DNA of 64,000 bases from Bradyrhizobium sp. CER78 (GTDB taxonomy: Bacteria; Pseudomonadota; Alphaproteobacteria; Rhizobiales; Xanthobacteraceae). Shown one piece after another: positions 48,000 to 56,610 of this stretch (position 1 is its first letter; every line of letters starts with the position of its first letter). The notes under the pieces are model-generated. The model saw nothing but the letters and a program-made list of their open reading frames with translations, did not search any database and was not told where the DNA came from. The stretch spans positions 62,001 to 126,000 of the forward strand of contig NZ_JARVWP010000017.1 in the NCBI RefSeq assembly GCF_029846235.1. Reading direction: 5' to 3'. Made by a program: the position numbers and the translations under genes.

Positions 48000-49160
48000 A
48001 TGACTGCAGCCCTTCGTTTCGATCCGATCCGCCTGCCCGAAAAATGCGAGCAGCTCCGCAAGGAAGTACGCGCTTTCCTCGCCGAGGAGATCGCCGCCGG
48101 CACCTTCGATCCCCATGCGCCGAACCGCGAGGACAATGACGCGCCGGAATTCTCCCGCCGCGTCGGTGCCAAGGGTTGGCTCGGCATGACCTGGCCGAAG
48201 AAATACGGCGGCCAGGAACGCTCGTTCCTCGAGCGCTATGTCGTCACCGAGGAGATGCGGGTGGCGAACGCGCCGACCCGGCGCTTCTTCGTCGCCGACC
48301 GCCAGAGCGGACCGGTGCTGCTGAAATACGCGCCCGAGCACATCAAGATGGATATCCTGCCGCGGATCTGCCGCGGCGAGGTCTGCTTCGCGATCGGCAT
48401 GAGCGAGCCGAATTCCGGCTCCGATCTGTTCGCGGCGAAGACCCGCGCCACCAAGACCGACGGCGGCTATCTGATCAACGGCACCAAGATCTGGACCTCG
48501 TCGGCGCATATCGCCGACTACATGATCGCGATCTTCCGCACATCGCCGCCGACCAAGGAAAACCGCCGCCACGGCCTGACCCAGTTCCTGGTCAAGATGA
48601 AGCAGCCGGGCATCCAGGTGAATCCAATCGGCCAGATCACCGGCCAGTTCGAGTTCAACGAAGTCGTGTTCACCGACTATTTCGTGCCCGAGGATCATGT
48701 GCTGGGCGAAGTCGACGGCGCCTGGAAGCAGGCGACATCAGAGCTCGCCTATGAACGCTCCGGCCCCGAGCGCTTCCTCGAAACTTATTACGTGCTCACC
48801 GAGCTGGTGCGCGCGGTCGGCAAGAACCCGGACACCCGCAGCGCCGAGGGCATCGGCCGTCTGGTGGCGCAGGTGCACACGATGCGCCGCATGTCGGTGT
48901 CGGTTGCCGGCATGTTGCAGGCAGGCAAGGAGCCGGTGGTGGAAGCTTCCATCGTCAAGGACATCGGCACGGTGTGGGAGCAGCAGCTGCCGCATCGCGT
49001 GCGCGACCTTGCGGCCTTCGTCGAGGAGACCGCGACCAACCGCGAGACGCTGGAAAAGCAGCTCGATTTCGCCATCAAGACCGCACCCAAGCTGACGATC
49101 CAGGGCGGCACCACCGAGGTGCTGCGCGGCATCATCGCCCGCGGGCTCGGTCTGCGCTGA
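48000..49160 (+). CDS. Acyl-CoA dehydrogenase
   Basis: This 386-residue flavoprotein has the first signature CFAIGMSEPNSGSDLFAAKT (FAD/substrate loop), the INGTKIWTSSAHIADY motif and the C-terminal QGGTTEVLRGIIARGLGL. The block AYERSGPERFLETY probably holds the catalytic acid. It oxidises an acyl-CoA to the 2-enoyl-CoA, passing electrons to ETF. The start at 48000 is chosen over the open frame from 47502, which overlaps the preceding gene. With the short acyl-CoA dehydrogenase just upstream it likely forms a heteromer. An enoyl-CoA hydratase gene follows after a repeat. Confidence 0.93.
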   Translation: MTAALRFDPIRLPEKCEQLRKEVRAFLAEEIAAGTFDPHAPNREDNDAPEFSRRVGAKGWLGMTWPKKYGGQERSFLERYVVTEEMRVANAPTRRFFVADRQSGPVLLKYAPEHIKMDILPRICRGEVCFAIGMSEPNSGSDLFAAKTRATKTDGGYLINGTKIWTSSAHIADYMIAIFRTSPPTKENRRHGLTQFLVKMKQPGIQVNPIGQITGQFEFNEVVFTDYFVPEDHVLGEVDGAWKQATSELAYERSGPERFLETYYVLTELVRAVGKNPDTRSAEGIGRLVAQVHTMRRMSVSVAGMLQAGKEPVVEASIVKDIGTVWEQQLPHRVRDLAAFVEETATNRETLEKQLDFAIKTAPKLTIQGGTTEVLRGIIARGLGLR

Positions 49161-49197
49161 CGACCAATGGGACCGATGATCTCACCGCAAGCTCTTG

Positions 49198-49318
49198 CAC
49201 CTCTCCCTCCGGGAGAGGTCGGCGCGCAGCGCCGGGTGAGGGATCACGGTCCCTCGAGAAAGCACAACCCCTCACCCGATTTGCTGGCGCAAATCGACCT
49301 CTCCCCTTGGGAGAGGTG
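49198..49318. repeat. Intergenic repeat, CTCTCC family
   Basis: Starts CACCTCTCCCTCCGGGAGAG and ends CTCTCCCCTTGGGAGAGGTG, with inner CCCTCACCCGATTTGC, closely matching 601-725. It lies between two same-strand genes of the acyl-CoA cluster and could fold as a long hairpin. Confidence 0.8.
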
Positions 49319-49364
49319 ATACCTTTTGCGCCGGGAGATTGCAGCCTTACCGGAGACAAGACAC

Positions 49365-50165
49365 ATGACCAAGTACACGGATATCGGCGTCGAGACTCAC
49401 GGCCATGTCGGCCTGATCGAAATCCGCAAGCCGCCGCTGAACTTCTTCGACGTCGCGCTTATCAACCAGATCGCCGACGCGCTTGAGGAGTTCGACAACA
49501 ACATCGAGATCCGCGCCTCGGTGCTCGCAGCCCAAGGCAAGGCGTTCTGCGCCGGCGCCAATTTCGGCGACCCGGCCCGCCAGGAGCAGGAGGAGCGCGC
49601 CAAGAGCGATCCGGCTTCCAACCTGCCGATCAACCATCTCTACGTTCAGGCCGTGCGCATCTTCCGCAACAAGAAGCCGATCGTCGCGGCGATCCATGGC
49701 GCCGCGATCGGCGGCGGCCTCGGCCTTGCCGTCTCGGCCGACTTCCGCGTCGCCTGCCCGGAAGCGCGCTTCGCCGCGAACTTTACCAAGCTCGGCTTCC
49801 ATCCGGGTTTCGGCCTGACCACGACGCTGCCGGAGCTGATCGGCAAGAACAATGCCGAGCTGATGTTCTACACCAGCCGCCGCGTCACCGGCGAAGAGGC
49901 CTATCGCTGGGGCCTTGCCAACGTGCTGGTGCCGCAGGATCAGGTGCGTGCCGAGGCGATGAAGCTCGCCCAGGAGATCGCCGAATGCTCGCCGCTCGGC
50001 CTGGTCTCGACCCGCGCCACCATGCGCGCCGGCCTCGCCGATCGCGTGCTCGCCGCGACCAACCACGAATTGGAAGAGCAGACCAAGCTGCGCGCGACCG
50101 AAGACTTCAAGGAAGGCGTCAAGGCCACCGCCGAGCGCCGCGTCGCGAACTTCAAGGGGCGGTGA
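49365..50165 (+). CDS. Enoyl-CoA hydratase/isomerase
   Basis: This 266-residue crotonase-fold protein has the oxyanion motifs FCAGANFGD (about 61-69) and HGAAIGGGLGLAVSADFRVA (about 110-129), then NFTKLGFHPGFGLTTTLPELIG, where the usual catalytic Glu/Gly block lies. It should hydrate or isomerise an enoyl-CoA, fitting the two dehydrogenase genes just upstream. ATG 49365 is chosen over 49326 because GGAG precedes it. The intervening repeat may loosen coupling to the dehydrogenase genes. Confidence 0.88.
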   Translation: MTKYTDIGVETHGHVGLIEIRKPPLNFFDVALINQIADALEEFDNNIEIRASVLAAQGKAFCAGANFGDPARQEQEERAKSDPASNLPINHLYVQAVRIFRNKKPIVAAIHGAAIGGGLGLAVSADFRVACPEARFAANFTKLGFHPGFGLTTTLPELIGKNNAELMFYTSRRVTGEEAYRWGLANVLVPQDQVRAEAMKLAQEIAECSPLGLVSTRATMRAGLADRVLAATNHELEEQTKLRATEDFKEGVKATAERRVANFKGR

Positions 50166-50188
50166 GGGTTCACACGCCTCTCTCAACA

Positions 50189-50320
50189 CGTCGTCCCGGG
50201 CAAGCGAAGCGCGACCCGGGACCCATACGCCGCGGCCTGCGGAACGGGCACAAGCGGCGTTAACTTCTTCTCCAACCACGTTCGGTGGTTATTGGGTCCC
50301 TGCTTTCGCAGGGACGACGG
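50189..50320. repeat. Intergenic repeat, CGTCGTCCCGGG family
   Basis: Begins CGTCGTCCCGGGCAAGCGAA, has a middle with CATACGCCGCGG, and ends TCCCTGCTTTCGCAGGGACG. It matches the 17081-17213 and 58147-58287 elements and separates convergent genes. Confidence 0.8.
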
Positions 50321-50330
50321 AGATAGCTCG

Positions 50331-52442
50331 CTAGCCCCTCGGCACCACCAGCGCGTCGACGATCGTCACACCCTGCCCCTCCGGGTGCACCAGCACCGGA
50401 TTGACCTCGATCTCGGCGATCTCGTCTGCATGCTGCGCCGCCAGCACTGAAATCTGCGAAATCAACCGCGCCAGCGCCGCAACGTCAGCCTTCGGCGCGC
50501 CGCGGAAGCCGTGCAGCAGCGGCGCGGCCTTCAGCGTCTCGAGCATTGTGGTCGCCTCCTCCGCGCTCACCGGCGCCGGGCGGTAAACCACGTCCTTGAA
50601 CAGCTCGGTCGTGATGCCGCCGAGCCCCACCATCACCATCGGCCCGAACGTCGCATCCAGCATGGTGCCGACGATGATCTCGACGCCTTTTCGGGCCATC
50701 GGACCGACCAGCACGCCCTGGATCGCAGCGTCCGGCCGCGCCTTCTGCACGGTCTCCAGCATGTCGCGATAGGCCGTGAACGCCGCGCCCTTGGCGGCGA
50801 TGTTGACGCGGACGCCGCCGACCTCGCTCTTGTGCGCAATCGCGGGCGACTGGATCTTCATGACCAGCGGAAATCCGGCGCGCTCGATCGCGGCGTCGAG
50901 CCCGTCGCGATCGCTCACCAATATCTCGTCGGGCAGTGCGATGCCGGCGGCGCGCAGCAGCACCTTGCTGTCATGTTCGGAGAGCGTCTTCGCCTTCAGA
51001 TGCGCGGAGAGATCCTGCGCCGACGGCGCCGCCTCCATCTCCGAAGCGGGCTTGAAGGCGGCATAATCGGCCAGCCGCCGCATCGCGACGCCGACATGGG
51101 TGAGCCCCGAGAGCACCACGACGCCCGACTTCGCCAGCTCCTGCCGCGCGAATTGCGACGGCAGCGTGTAGGAGTAGAACACCACCGGCTTGTTCTGCGC
51201 TGAGATCACCGGCTTCAGCTCGGCCTCCTTGAACGGCATCCGCGTCTCGCTCGACAGCGACAGCACGACCAGCGTCGCATCGACCTCGCCGGACGCATCG
51301 AACAGCTCGATGCTCTTCTGCAGGCCGCCGGAGGAGACGCCCTGCGCGGTGACGTCGACCGGATTGCCCGCCGCGCCATAGGACGGCATCCATTGCTTGA
51401 TCTGGCTCTGGATCGCAGCCGAAAGCTCCGGCACCCGCAGGCCCTGGATCGACACCGTGTCGGCACCCCAGATGCCGGCGCCGCCCGACACCGTCAGCAC
51501 CGCGACGCGGTCGCCCTTCGGCAATGGATTGGTGGTCAACACGGCGGCAATCGTCACGGCCTCGTCAAGATCGTTGGAGACGATGAAGCCGTACTTCGCG
51601 AACACCGCGTCATAGGCCGCCGACCAGCCGGCCATGCTCGCGGTGTGCGAGGCCGCCGCGCGCTCGCCGGCGCCGGAGCGGCCGACCTTGGTGACGATGA
51701 CGGGCTTCCTGAGCTCTGCCGCGCGCTTTGCCGCCGCCAGGAACTTGTCGACGTCGCGGATGCCCTCGATGAACAGCAGGATGACGTCGGTCGAAGAATC
51801 CTGCACCATGTAGTCGAGGAATTCGCCGGCGCCGAGATCGCTCTCATTGCCGGCGCTGACGACATAGCTGAGCGCAACGCCGAGCGCCTTGGCGCGATGA
51901 TAGATCGCAAAGCCGATGCCGCCGCTCTGCGCGACGATGCCGATCCGTCGCCTGCTCGCGACCAGATCGGGCACATCCGGCTTGACGTCGACGGTCGGGC
52001 TGAAGGTCGCGGCGACCTTCTGCACCTGGCTGTAGAATCCTTCGGCGTTCGGACCGCTGATTCGCATCCCAGTCCGCTTCGCCAGCGCCACGATCGCGTC
52101 TTGCATCGCTGCGCTGTCGCCGCCCTCCTCGGCAAAACCCGAGGAGATGATGACCGCGTTCTTGACGCCGGCGGCCGCGCACTGTTCCAGCGCCGGCAGC
52201 ACCGCACGCGCGGGAATCACGATGACGGCGAGATCGATCGGCGCGCCGATCTCGGCGATCGACTTGAAGCATTTCAAGCCGTCGATCTCGCCATAGTTCG
52301 GATTGATCGGATAGAGCGCGCCGGGATAGCCGTTCTTGCGCAGCATCGCGAGCAGCCGTCCCGGGATCTTCTCGTGATCGCGCGAGGCGCCGATCAGCGC
52401 GATGCTCTTTGGGGCGAAGAAGGAATCGAGCGGATGCGGCAT
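50331..52442 (-). CDS. ADP-forming acyl-CoA synthetase (acetate-CoA ligase family)
   Basis: This 703-residue protein fuses the CoA-binding/ligase half (IALIGASRDHEKIPGRLL near the start, then SSGFAEEGG and the probable phospho-His in ASHTASMAG) with an ATP-grasp half (GFPLVMKIQSPAIAHKSEVGGV, about 535-556). Such enzymes make acyl-CoA from an acid, ATP and CoA, yielding ADP and phosphate. ATG 52442 is chosen; upstream codons from 52502 are not family-like. It is downstream of the VOC, hydratase and binding-protein genes on the same strand, suggesting uptake and activation of one acid. Acid specificity unknown. Confidence 0.9.
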   Translation of the reverse strand: MPHPLDSFFAPKSIALIGASRDHEKIPGRLLAMLRKNGYPGALYPINPNYGEIDGLKCFKSIAEIGAPIDLAVIVIPARAVLPALEQCAAAGVKNAVIISSGFAEEGGDSAAMQDAIVALAKRTGMRISGPNAEGFYSQVQKVAATFSPTVDVKPDVPDLVASRRRIGIVAQSGGIGFAIYHRAKALGVALSYVVSAGNESDLGAGEFLDYMVQDSSTDVILLFIEGIRDVDKFLAAAKRAAELRKPVIVTKVGRSGAGERAAASHTASMAGWSAAYDAVFAKYGFIVSNDLDEAVTIAAVLTTNPLPKGDRVAVLTVSGGAGIWGADTVSIQGLRVPELSAAIQSQIKQWMPSYGAAGNPVDVTAQGVSSGGLQKSIELFDASGEVDATLVVLSLSSETRMPFKEAELKPVISAQNKPVVFYSYTLPSQFARQELAKSGVVVLSGLTHVGVAMRRLADYAAFKPASEMEAAPSAQDLSAHLKAKTLSEHDSKVLLRAAGIALPDEILVSDRDGLDAAIERAGFPLVMKIQSPAIAHKSEVGGVRVNIAAKGAAFTAYRDMLETVQKARPDAAIQGVLVGPMARKGVEIIVGTMLDATFGPMVMVGLGGITTELFKDVVYRPAPVSAEEATTMLETLKAAPLLHGFRGAPKADVAALARLISQISVLAAQHADEIAEIEVNPVLVHPEGQGVTIVDALVVPRG

Positions 52443-52510
52443 GGGGACGTTCCGTTTGTTGTTATTGTGAGCCACGGTATTGGATCGCCGCAGCGAGCTC
52501 AATCGCTCAT

Positions 52511-52717
52511 CCCGTCATCCTGAGGAGCGCGGAACGCGCGTCTCGAAGGATGAACGGCCCGGTCCGTGGCCGTGCATCCTTCGAGGCTCGCTCCGCTCGC
52601 ACCTCAGGATGACGGGGTCGCGCAGTCGCGTAGCCCGGATGGAGCGGAGCGCAATCCGGGGACAGTTTGTCCACGGAGAGCGCTGCCCCGGATTTCGCTA
52701 CGCTCCATCCGGGCTAC
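52511..52717. repeat. Two intergenic repeats in tandem
   Basis: 52511-52616 is a CCGTCATCCTGAGGAGCGC family element ending CTCAGGATGACGGG. 52630-52717 starts GTAGCCCGGATGGAGCGGAG and ends CGCTCCATCCGGGCTAC, the long form of the 25476-25510 hairpin. They separate two same-strand genes (VOC and acyl-CoA synthetase). Confidence 0.8.
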
Positions 52718-52721
52718 AACA

Positions 52722-53489
52722 TCACGCCACTAGCTTGAACGTCACGCCGCAAAGCTGGAACTCATCGCCATCAACCGTGCAGCCCCTGGCTTTTGCGGCC
52801 TCCAGAACCTTGGCCTTGTCGGCGACCTTGAATGTCAAACCGCTCATGATCTCGCTGTCGCCCTTGACGAAGCGGAAGGTGCTGTTCGGCAGCTTCACCA
52901 CGGCGCCGTCAGCGGGCACGCCGACGATCTTCCCCCAATGCGCCGCCAGCGCTTCCGGCTCCGGGCTCTGCATCTCGACCTCGGTCAGCGCCAAGGTCGT
53001 GTCCTTGCGGATCGACTTCTGCCAGTCCGGGCCGGCCGGCGGATATGGCCCGAAGATGTCGTCGCTGCCGTCGGTGTGGTTGAACTCGATGAAGGCGGCG
53101 CGGCAGTCGCGCGGATGCAGTTGCACGCCGTGATACGGCGCATGCGTGATCACGTTCGCGGTGCGCACGCCCATCGCATTGGCTTTCGCGCCGCGCGCGT
53201 CGGGATCCTCGCAGCAGAAGATCGCCATGTAGCCGCCGCGGCCGCCGGTCTTCTCGATGAAGCGCCCGGCCGCCGTGCCCGGCCCCGGCTGGAATGGCGC
53301 GACCACTTCCAGCAGGATCGTATCGACCGGCAGCAGCGCGTTCTCCAAGCCATATTTGGCGACGTTGCCGTCGCGATAGCAGACATCGAGGCCCATGATC
53401 GCCGAGATATCAGCGATCACGGGCTTGAGCTGCGGCGCCACCAGGCAGATCTGCCGCAGCCGCATGTAATCGGCCATGTGATTGGTCAC
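52722..53489 (-). CDS. VOC-fold (glyoxalase-like) protein
   Basis: This 255-residue protein has two beta-alpha-beta-beta-beta type units, with LRQICLVAPQLKPVIADIS at the start, HAPYHGVQLHPRDCRAAFIEFNHTDGSDD in the middle and LTEVEMQSPEPEALAAHWG opening the second half. Likely metal ligands are among the His/Glu of these blocks, but I cannot assign them. It may act on a small acid or aromatic intermediate. It starts (GTG 53489) three bases after the stop of the enoyl-CoA hydratase gene, so the two are co-translated. An ATG at 53477 is an alternative start. Confidence 0.8.
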   Translation of the reverse strand: MTNHMADYMRLRQICLVAPQLKPVIADISAIMGLDVCYRDGNVAKYGLENALLPVDTILLEVVAPFQPGPGTAAGRFIEKTGGRGGYMAIFCCEDPDARGAKANAMGVRTANVITHAPYHGVQLHPRDCRAAFIEFNHTDGSDDIFGPYPPAGPDWQKSIRKDTTLALTEVEMQSPEPEALAAHWGKIVGVPADGAVVKLPNSTFRFVKGDSEIMSGLTFKVADKAKVLEAAKARGCTVDGDEFQLCGVTFKLVA

Positions 53490-53492
53490 GGC

Positions 53493-54287
53493 TTACTGAC
53501 CCTGGAAGGTGGGCTTGCGCTTCTCGACGAAGGCCTTGGCCGCTTCCTTGTGGTCGGTGGTCTCGCCGGCACGGGTGTGATGGATTGCCTCGCCGTCGAA
53601 GCAGGCCTCCAGCGTCATGGTCTCGGCATTGTTGATGTTGCGCTTGATGTAGCCGAGCGCCACCGACGGGCCCTGCGCCAGCGAGCGCGCGAGCTCCAGC
53701 GTCTCGGCCTCGATGTCGGCATCGGGCACCACCTTGGAGACCATGCCGAGGTTGTAGGCCTCCTGCGCCGACAGCACCGGCGACATCATGTAGAGCTCGC
53801 GCGCCTTGGCGCTGCCGAGCATCTTGGTCAGGAAATAAGTGCCGCCGTAGTCGCCGGAGAAGCCGACCTTGGCGAAGGCGGTCGTGATCTTGCAGGAGGC
53901 GCTGGCGACGCGGAGATCGCAGGACAGCGCGATCGAGAGCCCAGCGCCGGCCGCCGCGCCGTCGAGCTGTGCCACAACGGGTTTCGGCATCGTGTGCAGG
54001 ATGCGCGAGACCTCCATGCCGCGGCGCAGATTGGCCATCTTGGCCTCGAACGGCAGCGGCGCGCGGCCTTCGGCCATCGACTTGACGTCACCGCCGACGC
54101 AGAAGGTGCCGCCGGCGCCACGAATGAGCACCGCGCGCACCTCGGTATCGTCCTGCGCCCGCCGCGCCGCCTCGACAAGGCCGCGCGTCATGTCGGGATT
54201 GAGCGCATTGCGCCGATCCGGGCGGTTCATGGTGATGGTGAGCAGGCCCTTGTCGAGGGATTGGAGAACCATCTGATTGTCGCTCAT
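53493..54287 (-). CDS. Enoyl-CoA hydratase/isomerase (PaaG-like)
   Basis: This 264-residue crotonase-fold protein has the oxyanion motifs FCVGGDVKSMAEG (about 62-74) and GAAAGAGLSIALSCDLRVA. The block FAKVGFSGDYGGTYFL lacks the first catalytic Glu and has Asp in the GDYGGTY position. This resembles PaaG/isomerase-type members that act on aromatic-derived CoA esters. It is second in the minus-strand set binding protein, hydratase, VOC, ADP-forming acyl-CoA synthetase. ATG 54287 gives the expected family length. Confidence 0.88.
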   Translation of the reverse strand: MSDNQMVLQSLDKGLLTITMNRPDRRNALNPDMTRGLVEAARRAQDDTEVRAVLIRGAGGTFCVGGDVKSMAEGRAPLPFEAKMANLRRGMEVSRILHTMPKPVVAQLDGAAAGAGLSIALSCDLRVASASCKITTAFAKVGFSGDYGGTYFLTKMLGSAKARELYMMSPVLSAQEAYNLGMVSKVVPDADIEAETLELARSLAQGPSVALGYIKRNINNAETMTLEACFDGEAIHHTRAGETTDHKEAAKAFVEKRKPTFQGQ

Positions 54288-54317
54288 GGCGTTTTGCCTT
54301 TCGTTGTTTGTTGGTTA

Positions 54318-54403
54318 GAGCGTCATTCCGGGGCGATGCGCAGCATCGAACCCGGAATCTCGAGATTCCGGATCTGGTCCTTCGGACCATCCCGGAATGA
54401 CGC
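54318..54403. repeat. Intergenic repeat, CGTCATTCCGGGG family
   Basis: GCGTCATTCCGGGGCGATGC at the left pairs with CATCCCGGAATGACGC at the right. An inner CCGGAATCTCGAGATTCCGG palindrome and GGTCCTTCGGACC hairpin are visible. It lies between the binding-protein and hydratase genes of one strand. Confidence 0.8.
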
Positions 54404-54409
54404 TTCGCG

Positions 54410-55615
54410 TCACTTCTTCACCAGCGGACAGCGCGACTCCGACAGTGGCTGGAACGCCTGGTCGCCCGGCACGGTCGCGAGCAGCTTGTAGTCGTCCCAG
54501 CGGCCCTTCGATTCCGAGGGCTTCTTGACCTCGAACAGATACATGTCGTGCACCATGCGGCCGTCCTCGCGAATCCGGCCGTTCTTGGCGAACATGTCGT
54601 TGATCGGGGTCTCCTTCATCACCTTCATGACGGCGGCGGCATCCGTGGTGCCGGCGGCCTTCACCGCCTGCAGATAATGCATCACCGAAGAGTAGACGCC
54701 GGCCTGCGCCGAGGTCGGCACCCGCTTGGTGCGTTCCATGAAGCGCTTCGAGAACGCGCGGGTGTCGTCATTGAGGTCCCAGTAAAACGCTTCCGCGAGC
54801 AGCAGCCCCTGCGCGGTCTCGAGCCCGACGCTGTCGATGTCGGTCACGAAAGCCAGCAGCGGCGAGATCTTCTGGCCGCCTTTGGTGATGCCGAACTCGG
54901 CGCCCTGCTTGATCGCGTTGATGGTGTCGCCACCGGCATTGGCGAGCCCGATCACCTTGGCCTTCGAGGCCTGCGCCTGCAGCAGGAAGGAGGAGAAGTC
55001 CGAGGTGTTGATCGGATGCCGCACGCTGCCGAGCACCTTGCCGCCGGACTTCACCACGACGTTGCTGGTGTCCTTCTCCAGGTCCTGGCCGAACGCATAA
55101 TCCGCGGTCAGGAAGAACCAGGTGTCGAGGCCCGATTTCACCGCGGCAAGGCCGGTCACATTGGCCTGCGCGAAGGTGTCGAACACATAGTGCACGGTGT
55201 AGAGGCCGCAGGCCTCATTGGAGAGGCGGATCGAGCCCGGGCCGTTGAACATGATGATCTTGCCGCGCGCCTTGGCAATCTCGGCCGCGGCGAGCGCCGT
55301 TGCAGATGCCGCGACGTCGAAAATCATCTCGACGCCCTGGTTGTCGATCATGTCGCGGGCGATGTTGGCGGAAAGGTCGGCCTTGTTGAGATGGTCGCCG
55401 ACCACGATCTCGATCTTGCGACCGAGCACCGTGCCGCCAAAGTCTTCCACCGCCATCTTGGCCGCGGTCTCGCTGCCGGAGCCGGTGATGTCGGCATAAA
55501 GGCTCGACATATCAAGGATGCCGCCGAGCTTCAGCGGAGGCTTGTCCTGCGCCAGCGACGCATTCGCCGAGATCGCAAACACACAGGCCAACACGCCGGC
55601 CAAAACCCGTCTCAT
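54410..55615 (-). CDS. ABC transporter substrate-binding protein, branched-chain amino-acid type
   Basis: This 401-residue protein has a signal peptide (about 1-22, ending SLA|QDK) and the type-I periplasmic fold of the Leu/Ile/Val-binding family (LKLGGILDMSSLYADITG, then GRKIEIVVGDHLNKADLS). Bradyrhizobium-type genomes have many such orphans that feed aromatic or fatty acids to LivHMGF-type ABC systems. No permease or ATPase is adjacent. It heads the minus-strand group with a hydratase, a VOC protein and an acyl-CoA synthetase, so it probably binds the acid degraded by them (inference). Confidence 0.92.
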   Translation of the reverse strand: MRRVLAGVLACVFAISANASLAQDKPPLKLGGILDMSSLYADITGSGSETAAKMAVEDFGGTVLGRKIEIVVGDHLNKADLSANIARDMIDNQGVEMIFDVAASATALAAAEIAKARGKIIMFNGPGSIRLSNEACGLYTVHYVFDTFAQANVTGLAAVKSGLDTWFFLTADYAFGQDLEKDTSNVVVKSGGKVLGSVRHPINTSDFSSFLLQAQASKAKVIGLANAGGDTINAIKQGAEFGITKGGQKISPLLAFVTDIDSVGLETAQGLLLAEAFYWDLNDDTRAFSKRFMERTKRVPTSAQAGVYSSVMHYLQAVKAAGTTDAAAVMKVMKETPINDMFAKNGRIREDGRMVHDMYLFEVKKPSESKGRWDDYKLLATVPGDQAFQPLSESRCPLVKK

Positions 55616-55767
55616 TCAAATCCTCCCTTGAGATGCGGACCTCATTCCGTCGTGGCCGGTCCGTTTCGCGCGCGGGATCATGCCGCATGCCATGCACAGC
55701 GGCAAGCCGCGGAGCTGACACGTGTTTTCCGCTGAACGGAATGGTCAAGATGTGCGAAGATCGGTCC

Positions 55768-56553
55768 ATGCAGATCTTATCGATGCAGATTCTACCGACG
55801 CTGGCTCGCAGCACCCTCCTCGCGTGCACGACGTTGATTGCTTGCGGCGCAAGCCATGCAGCGGGGTGCAATTTCGAGATTCAGGGCGAAGGTCGCGTCG
55901 CCGCCGTTGTCGATGCGCGCAGCCTGCGGCTCGACGACGGCCGTGAGATCAAGCTCGCCGGCATCGAGGTGGCGGATAAGGCGAAGGCCACCGCAACGCT
56001 GTCGGCACTGCTGGTCGGTCGCGAGGTGACGTTGCGCGGACAGGACGACACGCCGGATCGCTACGGCCGGCAGCCGGCCTACACATTCCTCAAAGGCAGC
56101 GAGACGCCCGTGCAGAGCGAGCTGCTGCGCCAGGGCCTCGCGCTGGTGTCGTCCGAGATCGCCGACAAGGACTGCGCCGCGGCGCTGATAGCGGCGGAAA
56201 GCGAGGCGCGGACCGCCCGATCGGGAACCTGGGCGGAGGCTAAGGTCATAAAAAACGCAGAAAGTCCGGACGATATTTTGGCCGGGATCGGGCGTTTTAC
56301 AGTGGTCGAGGGCAGGGTTTTGTCCGTGCGCCAGGCGGGCGCGACGACCTACCTGAATTTCGGCCGGAACTGGACTAGGGACTTTGCTCTGACTATTTCA
56401 AGGCGCATAGTCCCTGCGTTCGAGGCGGCCGGGCTTGCGCCCAAGTCTCTGGAAAATCGCAGGATTCGTGTGCGAGGCTGGGTGGAAGCACGACGTGGGC
56501 CGCGAATCGAACTGCTCCGGGTGGGGCAGATTGAACTGCTCGGCGGGAACTAG
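55768..56553 (+). CDS. Staphylococcal-nuclease-like secreted protein with altered active site
   Basis: After a signal-like N-terminus (about 1-33, ending SHA|AGC) comes an SNase/OB-fold domain: RVAAVVDARSLRLDDGREIKLAGIE, then LLVGREVTL and DRYGRQPAYTFL, RQGLALVSS. The conserved catalytic R35 and E43 of staphylococcal nuclease align to Lys (IKLAGIE) and Asp/Ala (VADK), while R87 is kept (DRYGR). Activity may be reduced or lost. A second ~100-residue unit follows (RFTVVEGRVLSVRQAG). The start is uncertain (55741, 55768 or 55783). It is divergent from the binding-protein gene. Confidence 0.8.
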   Translation: MQILSMQILPTLARSTLLACTTLIACGASHAAGCNFEIQGEGRVAAVVDARSLRLDDGREIKLAGIEVADKAKATATLSALLVGREVTLRGQDDTPDRYGRQPAYTFLKGSETPVQSELLRQGLALVSSEIADKDCAAALIAAESEARTARSGTWAEAKVIKNAESPDDILAGIGRFTVVEGRVLSVRQAGATTYLNFGRNWTRDFALTISRRIVPAFEAAGLAPKSLENRRIRVRGWVEARRGPRIELLRVGQIELLGGN

Positions 56554-56610
56554 GGGGGCCTTCGGCCACACCCCGGCCGATTCACGGGACAAAATTTGTG
56601 AGTTTTTGAC

